Below, piece by piece: positions 25,771 through 35,700 of a DNA stretch of 64,000 nucleotides (positions within the stretch are counted from its first letter, which is position 1; each line of letters opens with the position of its first letter). The notes under the pieces are model-generated. The model worked only from the letters and a program-made list of their open reading frames with translations. It did not search any database and was not told where the DNA came from. A program made the position numbers and the translations under genes. Location: NCBI RefSeq assembly GCF_900102185.1, contig NZ_LT629690.1, positions 4,154,001 to 4,218,000 of the forward strand. Direction: 5' to 3'. This DNA comes from Terriglobus roseus. Lineage in GTDB: Bacteria; Acidobacteriota; Terriglobia; Terriglobales; Acidobacteriaceae.

Positions 25771-25795
25771 AATGGGTGAAATCTACCCATTTTTA
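25771..25795 (+). terminator. Hairpin with U-tract in the leader of the secreted-protein gene
   Basis: AATGGGT and ACCCATT pair around GAAATCT, followed by TTTTT. No clear gene ends just before it, so it may terminate transcripts started after the previous terminator, or act as an attenuator 120 bases upstream of the next start codon. The remaining bases to that start show only an AAGGAA-type site. Confidence 0.55.
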
Positions 25796-25915
25796 CTGGG
25801 CTAAACTCAAATCATCTCTCCCCTTCTCCCCCGGTGTAGTCCAGGCCGATCGCGCAGAGATTCGTAAGAACGCGCAGCCGCCTAGGTAGATTTTTTGAAT
25901 TAAGGAATACGAACC

Positions 25916-27805
25916 ATGTCACATCGTCATGTGCACGCAGGCCTGCGTGGCCTGATGTCCCGCGTTATCTCCACTTTGAATCCAGAATCGAAGCATCGTG
26001 GCTGGCTGAGCATTTTGCTGATCGCAATGCTGCCGTCTGTTGCAGCCGCACAATCCCTGCAAATTACTTACGGCGCGAAGGGCATACAAACCCTTTCGTT
26101 TAACGGTCAAACCCTTGCAGATGTTGGAGCAAATCCCTCTGACAGCTTCCACATCTGGCACATGAAGGCCACTGACCTGGCGGGTAACACCAGCACCGAT
26201 TCCCAATCCGGCTGGGGTGAAAGCAACAACGGCACCAGTTGGGACGCATCGTCCAACACGGAAACCTATTACTACAACTGGGGTTCCATCGCGACGCGGT
26301 TCGTACAGAAGGGCAACCAGTTGGACATGATCGTCACGGAGACAAACAACGCAAGCTCCGGACTGATCTTCGACGGCGCTGAGATCTACCCGTTGGTGCT
26401 GCACTTCCCGCAGGATCCGAAAAACTTCAACGGTTACACCCAGTACGCCATCACCACCACAGGGCCCGGCGTCAGCGTCGCAGACTTTGGTTCAGGTGTC
26501 GTTTCAGCAGTGTTACCAGACGAATCGCAACCGATGTATACCGGCTGGAAGCAGGCGGGCGCGAACGCGTACAGCCCGTTGATGACGTCCACTGCGCCTG
26601 ACGGTCTTGCCACATTCCTGCCGCACAACGATCGTCCCGTGAAGCCCGGCACGAGCTTCACGTATACCGTGTCACTGCGCTTCGCCGCGGCCAGCACCAC
26701 ACCCAATGCGGCAGACGCGTATGCAAGTTTTGCTCAGACGTATCCCAGCCAGATGACATGGGCAGATCACCGTCTCATCGGAACCGCATACCTCGCCAGT
26801 TCGCCGCAAGGCAGCTCTGACAAGACTCAGCCCGGCGGCTTTCCAACCAATCCACGCCGATACTTCAACGACGCCTCCGTCGACGTCACCACGTCTGTCG
26901 GCCTGCAGGCATTCCAGAATCGCATGCTTGCCGTTGCGCAGGCCAACGTGGTCAACACACGCGCTATGAACGGCCAGGGTGTTATCACGTGGGATCTGGA
27001 GGGTGAGCAGTACCCGCAAGGCACCAGCTATGTTTGCTCGCCAGATCAGGTGGCAACGGTTGCTCCAGAGATGGAGTCGACTGTGCTTGATCCGCAATCG
27101 CCCTACCAGGGGCAGAGGCTTGACGATGCCTACTTCGGCATCATGACCGGCGCAGGTCTTCGGGTTGGCGTCTGTCTCCGTCCCCAGGTCTTCACCCTCA
27201 GCGGCAACGGCCAGGCCTCGCAGAACTTCCTCACATCCAACGATCAGATCATTGCGAACCTCGAGAAGAAGGCCGCATACGCCAATTCCCGGTGGGGCGT
27301 GACCATGTTCTATGTGGACTCCACCGTCGACACGAATGGCGGAACACTCGATCCGGCAATCTTTCAAAAGCTGATCACCGATTACCCATCATTCCTGTTC
27401 ATTCCGGAAGAAAGCACGCCGCGTTACTACGCGTACACCGCGCCGTTCTACTCCTTCATCTTCCATACGGACATCGGCACAGATGCTTCCGTCTACAACT
27501 ACTATCCAAAGGCCTTTGGCGTGAACCTGGTGAACGATGTGTCGCCAGCCACACTCAATAGCTATCTCCCCGCGCTGACACAACAGGTCAGTAAGGGCGA
27601 CATCCTGATGGGGCTCGCCGACTACTGGCAAGACAACGATCCCATCCTGGCGTCGATCTATGCCTCTGCAGGCGTATCGGCTCCGCCCGTAACGACACCT
27701 CCCCCCGTAGTGGCTCCTCCTGTGTCCAACGATCCACCGGACACGTCTTCAGACGTTCCTCCGACCACCACCACACCGAAGCACCATCGTCGTTCGCGTA
27801 GTTAA
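25916..27805 (+). CDS. Large secreted protein, possible glycosidase of unknown family
   Basis: A 629-residue exported protein: an unusually long N-region, then the signal hydrophobic core LSILLIAMLPSVAAAQ (to about residue 43). Residues 45-260 look beta-rich (ITYGAKGIQTLSFNGQTLADVG; RFVQKGNQLDMIVTETNN). Residues 280-580 have alternating strands with acidic ends, as in a TIM barrel: NGQGVITWDLEGEQYPQ, GLRVGVCLRPQVF, WGVTMFYVDSTVDTNG, FLFIPEESTPRYYAY. The Asp/Glu in those strands are plausible catalytic acids. The last 50 residues are Pro/Thr-rich and end HHRRSRS. I cannot name a family; glycosidase is inference from the fold pattern and the GH36-like neighbour. Confidence 0.55.
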   Translation: MSHRHVHAGLRGLMSRVISTLNPESKHRGWLSILLIAMLPSVAAAQSLQITYGAKGIQTLSFNGQTLADVGANPSDSFHIWHMKATDLAGNTSTDSQSGWGESNNGTSWDASSNTETYYYNWGSIATRFVQKGNQLDMIVTETNNASSGLIFDGAEIYPLVLHFPQDPKNFNGYTQYAITTTGPGVSVADFGSGVVSAVLPDESQPMYTGWKQAGANAYSPLMTSTAPDGLATFLPHNDRPVKPGTSFTYTVSLRFAAASTTPNAADAYASFAQTYPSQMTWADHRLIGTAYLASSPQGSSDKTQPGGFPTNPRRYFNDASVDVTTSVGLQAFQNRMLAVAQANVVNTRAMNGQGVITWDLEGEQYPQGTSYVCSPDQVATVAPEMESTVLDPQSPYQGQRLDDAYFGIMTGAGLRVGVCLRPQVFTLSGNGQASQNFLTSNDQIIANLEKKAAYANSRWGVTMFYVDSTVDTNGGTLDPAIFQKLITDYPSFLFIPEESTPRYYAYTAPFYSFIFHTDIGTDASVYNYYPKAFGVNLVNDVSPATLNSYLPALTQQVSKGDILMGLADYWQDNDPILASIYASAGVSAPPVTTPPPVVAPPVSNDPPDTSSDVPPTTTTPKHHRRSRS

Positions 27806-27851
27806 GACAGCTGCAACCTTCAACACATTGCATAACGTAACAAGGCAAATC

Positions 27852-27883
27852 GCTCATGGCAGGCTATGCTGTCTGCCATGAGC
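27852..27883 (+). promoter_or_regulatory. Inverted repeat spanning the alpha-galactosidase start
   Basis: GCTCATGGCAG and CTGCCATGAGC are perfect 11-base arms around a ten-base spacer that includes TATGCT, a possible -10 box. The right arm contains the preferred start codon. It could be a repressor operator sitting on a leaderless promoter, or an RNA hairpin hiding the start. Confidence 0.45.
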
Positions 27884-29923
27884 TTCTGCCTCCATCGCAC
27901 GTTGCGAAACCTGTTGCTCCTCGCTGCACCACTCGCAGCCGCCTCTGCATCTGCACAAACCGCCGCATTTCAGAACTGCTACGCGCGCTGGTCCGCAACA
28001 GAGTTGACCGTAGGCAACACACACTTCGAACGTCGCTGGCAGATTCGCAACGGCCATCTCTACGCCACATCCTTCCAGGACCGCGACGCAAAGAAAGAGT
28101 GGCTCGCAGCACCATCGCGTCTGTCATCGCCGCGCATTGCCGGACCGCAAGCTGATGCAACAGTAGCAATTCATGCAGAGACCGGCCGCACCAATCCAGT
28201 AGAAGCAGCATCACTGCAACTCCGCATCGACATCGGCTCGGACCAACATCTCCGCATGAAAATCTTCCCGGATGCCACCGGCATTGAAGAAGACTTCACC
28301 GCGCCCGCGAATACATCCACGCAGACAGACACACCACAAACCATCGCTACAGGCAAAGAAGCAGAAGCAAACAAAGCAAAGAAAGACAACGAGCCTGCAC
28401 TCGACGAATTCTCTCTGCAGCCACAACATCTTCGCCTCACAGAAGTCACACTGCGCGACGTCACAGACACGCACAATCAACTCGTCAGCACACGCGAGTG
28501 GATGTTCATGAACAACGAAGAAGACATCCTGGCGCGCGGCAACATCGTGTACGTCGAAGATGTTCTCAGCGGCGCTGGATTGATCTTCCTCAAACAGTCG
28601 CCATTGCCTGACGCTCGCGCCCAACAATCGCTATTCGATCTCCGCATGATGGCATCGGATCGCACCGTACGACTCACCGGCGCAGGCTATCCCTTCGCAG
28701 TACTCGCATACTCTGGTGGTCGCAGCGGACGCATCCGCGCACTGCACACCTATCAACGCCAACTACGTGTCTATGAGCCACAGCGCGACGCGGCGTTCCT
28801 AAGCAACACCTGGGGCGATCGCAATCGCGACGCCCGCATCAACGCAGACTTCATCACGAAAGAAATCGAAGCAGGCGCAAAGCTCGGCGTAGACGCGGTG
28901 CAGATTGACGACGGCTGGCAGTACGGCAAATCCATGAACTCCGCCGTAAAAAGCGGCGGTGTATGGAGCGGCTTCTGGGCAAACTCATCGCACTTCTGGG
29001 ACGTCGATCCCCAACGCTTCCCCCAGGGGTTAAAACCACTCGTACAACAGGCCGCAACACACCACATGAAGTTCGGCCTCTGGTACGCACCCGACTCTTC
29101 AGATGACTTCGCCAACTGGCAGCGCGATGCAAACCGAATCCTGGAGCTATGGCGCAACGAAGGCGTGCTGTACTTCAAGTTCGACAGCATCGTCATGAGC
29201 ACACCCACTGCAGAGCAACACGTGCAACAGATGTTCGATCGCATCCTCGCGGAAAGCAAAGGCGCCATCACCATCGACCTCGATGTCACCGCAGGCCGTC
29301 GCCCCGGCTACTTCGGCATGATCGAAGGCGGCACCACATTTGTTGAAAATCGCTACACCGACTTCCATCGCTACTATCCGCACATGACACTGCGCAACCT
29401 CTGGCAGCTTTCGGAGTTTGTCGATCCCATCCGTCTACGTATGGAGTTCCTCAACAACACGCGCAACACGCAGCGCTACGCAGACGATCCACTCGCACCC
29501 GCGAACTACACGCCCGACGCACTCTTCGCCAGCGTCATGTTCTCCAGCCCGCTCGGCTGGTTCGAAACCTCAAGCCTGCCACCGGCATACATCGCATCCG
29601 CCGCACCAGTCATCGCCACATGGAAGCGCGAACGCGAGCGCCTCTTCCGCGGCAACATCCAACCCATCGGCAATGCACCAGACGGTGTCGCATGGACCGG
29701 CTTCGCTTCTACTGATGCAGACAACAAAGGCGGCTATCTACTGCTCTTCCGCGAAGCCAACAGCAACGCGCAATGGACAACGTCGTTACCCATTGGTATC
29801 GCTGCGAACACGAAGCTCACCGTGTTAGCAGGCACAGGTACTGCGACTGAACGCGACGGCGCAGCAGCAGTGACCATTGCAAAGCCGCTCGGCTATGTGT
29901 GGTTAAGGTTCGATAGCAAGTAG
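27878..29923 (+). CDS. Secreted alpha-galactosidase-like glycoside hydrolase (GH36/GH27 type)
   Basis: A 681-residue exported enzyme with signal peptide LLLLAAPLAAASASAQT. An N-terminal beta-sandwich of about 290 residues includes a Gln/Lys-rich insert (GKEAEANKAKKDNEPA). The catalytic barrel follows, with VDAVQIDDGWQYGK (the DDGWQ motif of melibiases), MKFGLWYAPDSSDDF and GVLYFKFDSIV, where Asp is the likely nucleophile. A later IDLDVTAGRRPGYFGM, with its acidic residues, may supply the acid/base. Retaining alpha-galactosidase or a related sugar specificity is likely. An ATG four codons earlier is possible; TATGCT seven bases before the chosen one favours it. Confidence 0.8.
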   Translation: MSFCLHRTLRNLLLLAAPLAAASASAQTAAFQNCYARWSATELTVGNTHFERRWQIRNGHLYATSFQDRDAKKEWLAAPSRLSSPRIAGPQADATVAIHAETGRTNPVEAASLQLRIDIGSDQHLRMKIFPDATGIEEDFTAPANTSTQTDTPQTIATGKEAEANKAKKDNEPALDEFSLQPQHLRLTEVTLRDVTDTHNQLVSTREWMFMNNEEDILARGNIVYVEDVLSGAGLIFLKQSPLPDARAQQSLFDLRMMASDRTVRLTGAGYPFAVLAYSGGRSGRIRALHTYQRQLRVYEPQRDAAFLSNTWGDRNRDARINADFITKEIEAGAKLGVDAVQIDDGWQYGKSMNSAVKSGGVWSGFWANSSHFWDVDPQRFPQGLKPLVQQAATHHMKFGLWYAPDSSDDFANWQRDANRILELWRNEGVLYFKFDSIVMSTPTAEQHVQQMFDRILAESKGAITIDLDVTAGRRPGYFGMIEGGTTFVENRYTDFHRYYPHMTLRNLWQLSEFVDPIRLRMEFLNNTRNTQRYADDPLAPANYTPDALFASVMFSSPLGWFETSSLPPAYIASAAPVIATWKRERERLFRGNIQPIGNAPDGVAWTGFASTDADNKGGYLLLFREANSNAQWTTSLPIGIAANTKLTVLAGTGTATERDGAAAVTIAKPLGYVWLRFDSK

Positions 29924-30484
29924 TTACAACTTCAGAACGTGCCAACCGGTGCTGTCCGAAACAGCAAGCTGAATCGGCCGCGGCGGCCCACTGGAAGGCA
30001 CAGTAACCTCCACCCACAACGACGCATCACGCGACTGCGGCAAGGGCGAGGCTGCGTGTTCCGGCAGGAAGAAATTGACGCCCTGCTCCAGTGGAGCGTT
30101 ATGGCAGTCCTGGCCCTCCCACAACGAGACAGCCTGCGAGTTGCCCGGTGAAAGTGTTGCGACAGCATGCACGGTTAAGTGGCCGTTCTCTGCACTCAGC
30201 GTCACAGGCCATACTCCCATCCTGCGCGTACTCGGCATGCCTCGAAACGCGCTGTAGGTGTTTGAGGGATCAATGCCGGACGCAGGGAGTGAACATCCAT
30301 CCACGGCAAGCTGTAGTGCAAGGTAGCGGCCACGCAGCGGTGTAGAGGGATCAAACTGTTGCGTCCGCACCCACACGCGAGGCTTGGTGATGCGGTCAAG
30401 CGCATACGTTCCCGCAACGCTAAGCGCTATTGCCGACTGAATCAGCAGCAGAGTCACTGCAGCCTTTGTTCCAGAGAGTGTCAT
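29924..30484 (-). CDS. GDYXXLXY-type membrane-anchored protein
   Basis: A 186-residue protein with one N-terminal helix (AAVTLLLIQSAIALSVAG) and an extracytoplasmic domain. The family hallmark GDYxxLxY appears in altered form as GRYLALQL (Asp to Arg, last Tyr to Leu) in TPLRGRYLALQLAVDG. It begins inside the end of the DUF2157 gene by an ATGA overlap, and these two families are regularly paired in other genomes. Function unknown; probably acts with its partner at the membrane. Confidence 0.7.
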   Translation of the reverse strand: MTLSGTKAAVTLLLIQSAIALSVAGTYALDRITKPRVWVRTQQFDPSTPLRGRYLALQLAVDGCSLPASGIDPSNTYSAFRGMPSTRRMGVWPVTLSAENGHLTVHAVATLSPGNSQAVSLWEGQDCHNAPLEQGVNFFLPEHAASPLPQSRDASLWVEVTVPSSGPPRPIQLAVSDSTGWHVLKL

Positions 30485-31683
30485 GCCGCCTCCTCTGTCA
30501 TCTGCAACAGCAGCCTGCGGCGCAGACGCTCCAGTACGTAGCCACCGGCGAGAAACAACACGCCCAATCCGATCAGTCCCAGCGAGCGGTCCAGCTTGTC
30601 CATCAGGTCAGAGAAGTAGAACCACAGAACGACTACACCGAACGCAACCGTGGCATAGTTCACCACGCCACGCGCTTTGTGCCGAACACCCCACCACGCA
30701 AGCGCAGCAGCCGCCAACGCCAACAGCAGATAACTAAATACGGAAGGCTCCCAGGTCACATAGGGACGACTCCACGGATTGCCCAGATCAACGACGCCAT
30801 GGCTTACGGGCCGTACCAGCCACGGCAACGCAATGCCCACAGCAACAGCTCCTGCAATCACCGGAAACGCTTCTCGGCTGCGAAGCCAGCCCCATGCCAT
30901 CAGACCGATCACGAGCAATAGCCACAGTGCGCGATAGCGCAACGGTATAAAGCTGCTATAGCCCCGGGTGAAAAATACATAACGATACTGCCAGCCGTCA
31001 GCCAGAATGCCTACGGATACCGGTATTGCCAGTGCTTCCACGGCAAACAACCAGTTCCCCACCGCACGCACCGGCTCGGCCAGATACCGCAACAGGTAGA
31101 CAGCTCCCACCAGCAACGCCAATCGCGACAGATAGACATTGCCGCCCTCGTACGGTTGCATGCGGTCACCCAACTCGCAGATAGCCCATGCAGGCACCAG
31201 CAGTAGCGTCAGCGTCTTCTGTGGCACGTCTCGCAGCAGCCACCATCCCGCAGCGGCACCCAGCGCCCACATCAAAATTGCGTTGGGCCAGTGCGCCTCG
31301 ATATTGAAAATCTGTCCGGAAAGCGCAATCGCCCCACCCAGCGCAACGGTGCCAATGGCGTGCAGCGCCATCGCCAGCGCATCAAACCGTTCTCGCACAG
31401 CAATGGCCGCGCCGTGCAGCCCCACAAGCGCGCCCATAACCAGCAGCAGGCGGAATCCTGGTCCAATGTTGTCCCAGTGTGCCGCCACAAACAGCAAGAT
31501 GCCCGCGCTAAGCAGCACGGCTCCAAAGATCAACGCCAGCCGCACCTGCCAGCGCTGCGCCTCAGGCCGCGGCGTGCGACTCGCATGTTCCTCTTCCCAC
31601 GCACGAATGCGTTGGGCGGTTGCTGAGTCAATCACACCTGCTGCAGACCACTCCGCAAGCTTCGGTTCAATGTCCAGCATCAT
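30481..31683 (-). CDS. DUF2157 family multi-pass membrane protein
   Basis: A 400-residue protein. The cytoplasmic N-terminus (KLAEWSAAGVIDSATAQRIRAWEE) is the DUF2157 head, followed by some 12 membrane helices, e.g. LALIFGAVLLSAGILLFVAAHW and LLLVMGALVGLHGAAIAV. The end ERLRRRLLLQM is basic. Biochemical role unknown. The start is uncertain: the frame opens 20 codons further with a TTG, but MMLDIEPKLAEWS fits the family better. Divergent from accD. Confidence 0.75.
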   Translation of the reverse strand: MMLDIEPKLAEWSAAGVIDSATAQRIRAWEEEHASRTPRPEAQRWQVRLALIFGAVLLSAGILLFVAAHWDNIGPGFRLLLVMGALVGLHGAAIAVRERFDALAMALHAIGTVALGGAIALSGQIFNIEAHWPNAILMWALGAAAGWWLLRDVPQKTLTLLLVPAWAICELGDRMQPYEGGNVYLSRLALLVGAVYLLRYLAEPVRAVGNWLFAVEALAIPVSVGILADGWQYRYVFFTRGYSSFIPLRYRALWLLLVIGLMAWGWLRSREAFPVIAGAVAVGIALPWLVRPVSHGVVDLGNPWSRPYVTWEPSVFSYLLLALAAAALAWWGVRHKARGVVNYATVAFGVVVLWFYFSDLMDKLDRSLGLIGLGVLFLAGGYVLERLRRRLLLQMTEEAA

Positions 31684-31779
31684 CGGTGCAGCAAGTGGAG
31701 CATTGCAGGAAAGATCCAGCAAGCGAAAAACAGGGGGTACCAACCCGCTTTTCCCAAAACAGATACACTAGGGAACGCG

Positions 31780-32619
31780 ATGGCTTGGTTCAAACGGCAA
31801 GGCAATGAGATCGTCTCGGAGGCGGAGCGTACCGTCCGCACCGAAGGTTTGTGGGTTAAGTGCCCGGATTGCGGCAAGGCGATCTTCCGCGCGGAACTGG
31901 ATGCAAACCTCCAGGTCTGCCCCTACTGCGGACATCACTTCAAGATGGACGCACGCCGCCGCATCGACCTCCTGCTGGAACCCGGCTATGAACTCGTCGA
32001 TCTCGACCTCAAATCGACAGACCCGCTGAACTTCACCGACCTCAAGCCGTACAAGAAGCGCCTGGCCGAAGCGCAGGCCAAGACCGGCCTCAACGACGCC
32101 ATCGTCAACGCCGTCGGCAAACTCGGTGAACACAACGTCGTCATCTCCGCCATGGAGTACAGCTTCATCGGCGGTTCCATGGGCGCCGTCGTGGGTGAAA
32201 CCATCGCACGCGCTGTCGACCGCTCGCTGGATACGCGCAGCCCCCTGGTCATCATCTCCGCCAGCGGTGGCGCACGCATGATGGAGGGCATCGTCAGCCT
32301 CATGCAGCTCGCCAAAATCTCCACCGCGCTGGGCCGCCTGGCAGACGAGAAGATTCCCTACATCAGCCTCATGACCGACCCCACCACCGGCGGCGTCACG
32401 GCATCCTTCGCCATGCTCGGCGACCTCAACATCGCAGAGCCCGGAGCCCTCATCGGCTTCGCCGGCCCCCGCGTCATCGAGCAGACCATCCGTCAGAAGC
32501 TGCCCGAAGGCTTCCAGCGGTCTGAGTTCCTGTTAGAGCACGGCTTCCTCGACGCCGTAGTCTCCCGCAAGGACACCAAGGCCTACCTCGACCGCGCCTT
32601 CACCTGGATGACAGCCTAA
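31780..32619 (+). CDS. accD: Acetyl-CoA carboxylase carboxyltransferase beta subunit
   Basis: A 279-residue subunit that, with AccA, transfers carboxyl from biotin to acetyl-CoA in fatty-acid synthesis. The N-terminal zinc ribbon is complete (Cys28, Cys31, Cys47, Cys50 in CPDCGKAIF and CPYCGHH). The crotonase-fold core shows GGSMGAVVGETI, ISASGGARMMEG and MTDPTTGGVTASFAMLGD. A TACACT hexamer lies ten bases upstream of the ATG and no Shine-Dalgarno is visible, so the leader is probably only a few bases. A short hairpin follows the stop. Confidence 0.96.
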   Translation: MAWFKRQGNEIVSEAERTVRTEGLWVKCPDCGKAIFRAELDANLQVCPYCGHHFKMDARRRIDLLLEPGYELVDLDLKSTDPLNFTDLKPYKKRLAEAQAKTGLNDAIVNAVGKLGEHNVVISAMEYSFIGGSMGAVVGETIARAVDRSLDTRSPLVIISASGGARMMEGIVSLMQLAKISTALGRLADEKIPYISLMTDPTTGGVTASFAMLGDLNIAEPGALIGFAGPRVIEQTIRQKLPEGFQRSEFLLEHGFLDAVVSRKDTKAYLDRAFTWMTA

Positions 32620-32637
32620 CCAGTTCCCAAACTGGTT
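32618..32637 (+). terminator. Possible terminator overlapping the accD stop
   Basis: AACCAGTT and AACTGGTT pair around CCCA, beginning within the stop codon. Only TTCTGC follows, so the U-tract is weak and termination uncertain. Confidence 0.45.
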
Positions 32638-32718
32638 CTGCTAAAACACATTTACGGTGTTCTGCGCGACAGAACGACCGTCCTCAGTGTTTACTTCTGA
32701 CATAAGAACACAACATCC

Positions 32719-32754
32719 AACGACACAGACCGCAGGCCCTGCGGCCGTGTCGTT
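32719..32754 (+). promoter_or_regulatory. Long imperfect hairpin upstream of the first S53 protease
   Basis: AACGACAC pairs with GTGTCGTT and, after a small internal loop, CCGCAG pairs with CTGCGG around GCC. No U-tract follows. It stands 36 bases before the protease start, with ATTGACG and TATATC just downstream. It may end upstream transcription or structure the leader. Confidence 0.45.
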
Positions 32755-32790
32755 ATTGACGTATATCGCCAAACGGAACGAAACCGCTCA

Positions 32791-35700
32791 ATGACGCACA
32801 TCGCATCCCCCCGTCGCCTTTTCTGTAGCGCACTTACCACCATCACCCTGCTCGTTTCAGTCGCTTTCCCGGCACTTGCAGGAAGCCAGGTAGCGCGCCG
32901 GTTGTATTCTCTGCCCTCGTCGTCTGATCCCCGCGTCTCCCTGCCAGATACACTTTCACCGCGTGTGAAGACCGCATCGGTCCTGGGCCACCTTGGCGGC
33001 GAAACGCAGCTCACAGGCATGTCGCTGGTACTGAAGCCGACGGATGCACAGTCCGTCGCGCTGCAACAGTTGCTGCTGGACCAGCAGAATCCGTCCTCGC
33101 CGCAGTACCACCAGTGGCTCACGCCGCAGACCTACGGCGAACGCTTCGGCCTCTCCGACGCTGATCTGAGCATCGTGAAGGACTGGCTCACCTCCAAAGG
33201 CTTCACCGTAGACGAGGTGGCGCCCAGTCGCAATCGCATTGTCTTTTCAGGCACCGCATCAGCAGTGGAGAGCGCCTTTACGACCACCCTGCAACGCTTC
33301 CACCGTGCCGACCAGGACTACTTTGAAAACAGCACCGCAATCAGCCTCCCGCAATCCTTAGCCGCGGTGGTCAGCGGCATCACCGGTGTCAGCAGTTACC
33401 ACATCCAACCCCCCGTGCTAACGCCGCAGGTGGTTGCCCCGCAATACACCACGGGGACAGGTACGCACTATCTCGTGCCGTGGGACTTCCGCCAGATCTT
33501 CAGCATGAACACTCTTGTTTCTCAGGGCTATGACGGCACAGGAATCAAGATTGGCGTCATCGGTCAGTCTTCCGTTACCTCGGCTCAACTCACTTACTTC
33601 CAGCAACTCACCGGGCAGACACAGAAGCTGCCCACCATGGTGCTTGTGCCAAATACTGGCACCTCAGGCCAACTGTCCGTGAACGATGAGCAGGAGAGTG
33701 AGCTTGATCTTGAGTACGCCAGCGGCAGCGCTCCTGGCGCTCAGGTTCTGTTCATTTACACCGGTACGACACAGTCCAGCTCAAATAACGGCGTCTTCAC
33801 TGCGCTCATTTACGCGGTCACCAACAACCTCGCGCCAATCCTCACGTTGAGTTACGGATCTTGTGAGAATCAAGCCGCCTCTTATGCCAACGCGGTGTTA
33901 GAGCTCGTGTTGGCACAGGCGAGCAGCCAGGGGCAGACCGTCCTCGTTTCCTCCGGTGACTGGGGCGCGACTTCATGCGAAACGCCTAACAGCAATGGCA
34001 TCGTCACCAGCGCACAGGGCGGCCTCTCCGTCTCTTATCCGGCATCCTCGCCAAATGTAACGGCGGTCGGAGGCACCGCGCTAACGGGAACCAGCACCCA
34101 ATACTGGAACGCGTCCAATAACAGCTATCGCGGCTCCGCTCTCGGATACATACCTGAGACTTCGTGGAATGATTCCTCCCCCACGCTAGGGCTATCTGCC
34201 AGCGGTGGCGGTGCGAGCAGTGTCTTCGGTAAACCTTCTTGGCAAGCCGGAGTAGGCGTCCCCTCGGACAGTCATCGTGACATCCCTGACGTCGCCTTTC
34301 CGTCCTCCCCTCAGACCATCGGATACCTTGTCTGCGTCGTTGGAACCTATCAGTGCACCAATGGTTCAACCTTCGGAGGATCTTCCGGAACATACGTCTT
34401 CGGAGGCACATCGGCTGCCGCGCCCAATTTTGCTGCAATGCTGGCCGTGGTGGAACAAGCCACTGGCAATGCCTCTGGCTTGGGAAACATCAACCCCAAG
34501 CTTTACTCCCTGGCAGGAGCAAGTAACGCCAGCAGCATCTTTCACGACATCACCGCTGGCAACAACATGGTGAACTGCGTCGTGGGAACGACGGGCTGTA
34601 CATCTGGCGTCATGGGTTATAACGCGACGACAGGCTATGACCAGGTAACGGGCCTGGGCTCTGTCGATGCCAGCGGCCTCGTTGCCGGGTTAACATCTTC
34701 CGCTTCCAAGCTCACGCCAACCGTCAGCGTAACGGCTGCAAACCCCACACCATGGGGTGGAACCACTGACGTATTCACAGTGAAGGTGACTGGTAGCGGT
34801 GCAACGCCGACTGGAACAGTAACGTTGACCTTCAATGGCACTACTCCCAGCACGATCACGCTGGCGGCCGGCACAGGAACATACACCTATACTGCGCCCG
34901 GTTGTTCCAGCCTGTCGGCTTGTTCATACACCGTAGTTGCGAACTACAACGGTGATTCCACATACAACAATGCTCTCGCGACAATGACTCTGTCCGTTCC
35001 GGCTCCGGTAGCACCAACAGTTAACCTGACTGCTGCCACACTTACTCCCACGGGCGGTACCGCGGATGTGCTGACGGTCAATGTAACTGGCGTAAATTCC
35101 GCGCCCACCCCCACCGGCACGCTCACGCTCAGCGTGGACGGGACAGATGTGAAGAGCGTCACGGTCACGTCCGGCACGCTCACGTTTACCTATACGTACA
35201 ACGTGCCAGCCTGCGCGTCCACCGGTTGCGTGCATCGGGTTGTTGCAGCGTATTACGGAGACACTGACTACACGACATCGGTCACCTCGATCAACCTTGT
35301 CGTGGGCACCATCACAAAGGCCACACCCACGGTGACACTGGGTGCCACTACGCTGACTCCACTGGCTGGCGCGACAGATACCCTGTCCGTAACGGTTGCA
35401 GGAACAGGAGCGCTCGGGAGTGGCATACCCACCGGCACGGTAACTGTGGTGGTGGATGGTTCACCCCTCGATACCAAGGCCGTCAACCTAGGCAGCTACT
35501 TCTACACAGTGCCTTCCTGCACTTCCGTCTGCACCCATACCGTAGTCGCGACGTACTCAGGTGATACAGCCTTCAACTCGGCTACGTCGAACACGCTGAC
35601 GCTTACGGTAGGGTCCGCCCTTTCCATGACTCCCGCCAACTCCACCCTCACAGTCACTGCGGGTGCCACCGGCACAGACGTTATCAGCCTCGCGAATACC

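Noticed and set aside
28272-28627. Open frames on both strands inside the alpha-galactosidase gene
   Set aside because: They are mirror frames created by a Lys/Glu-rich insert and GC-biased codons; no start signals of their own.
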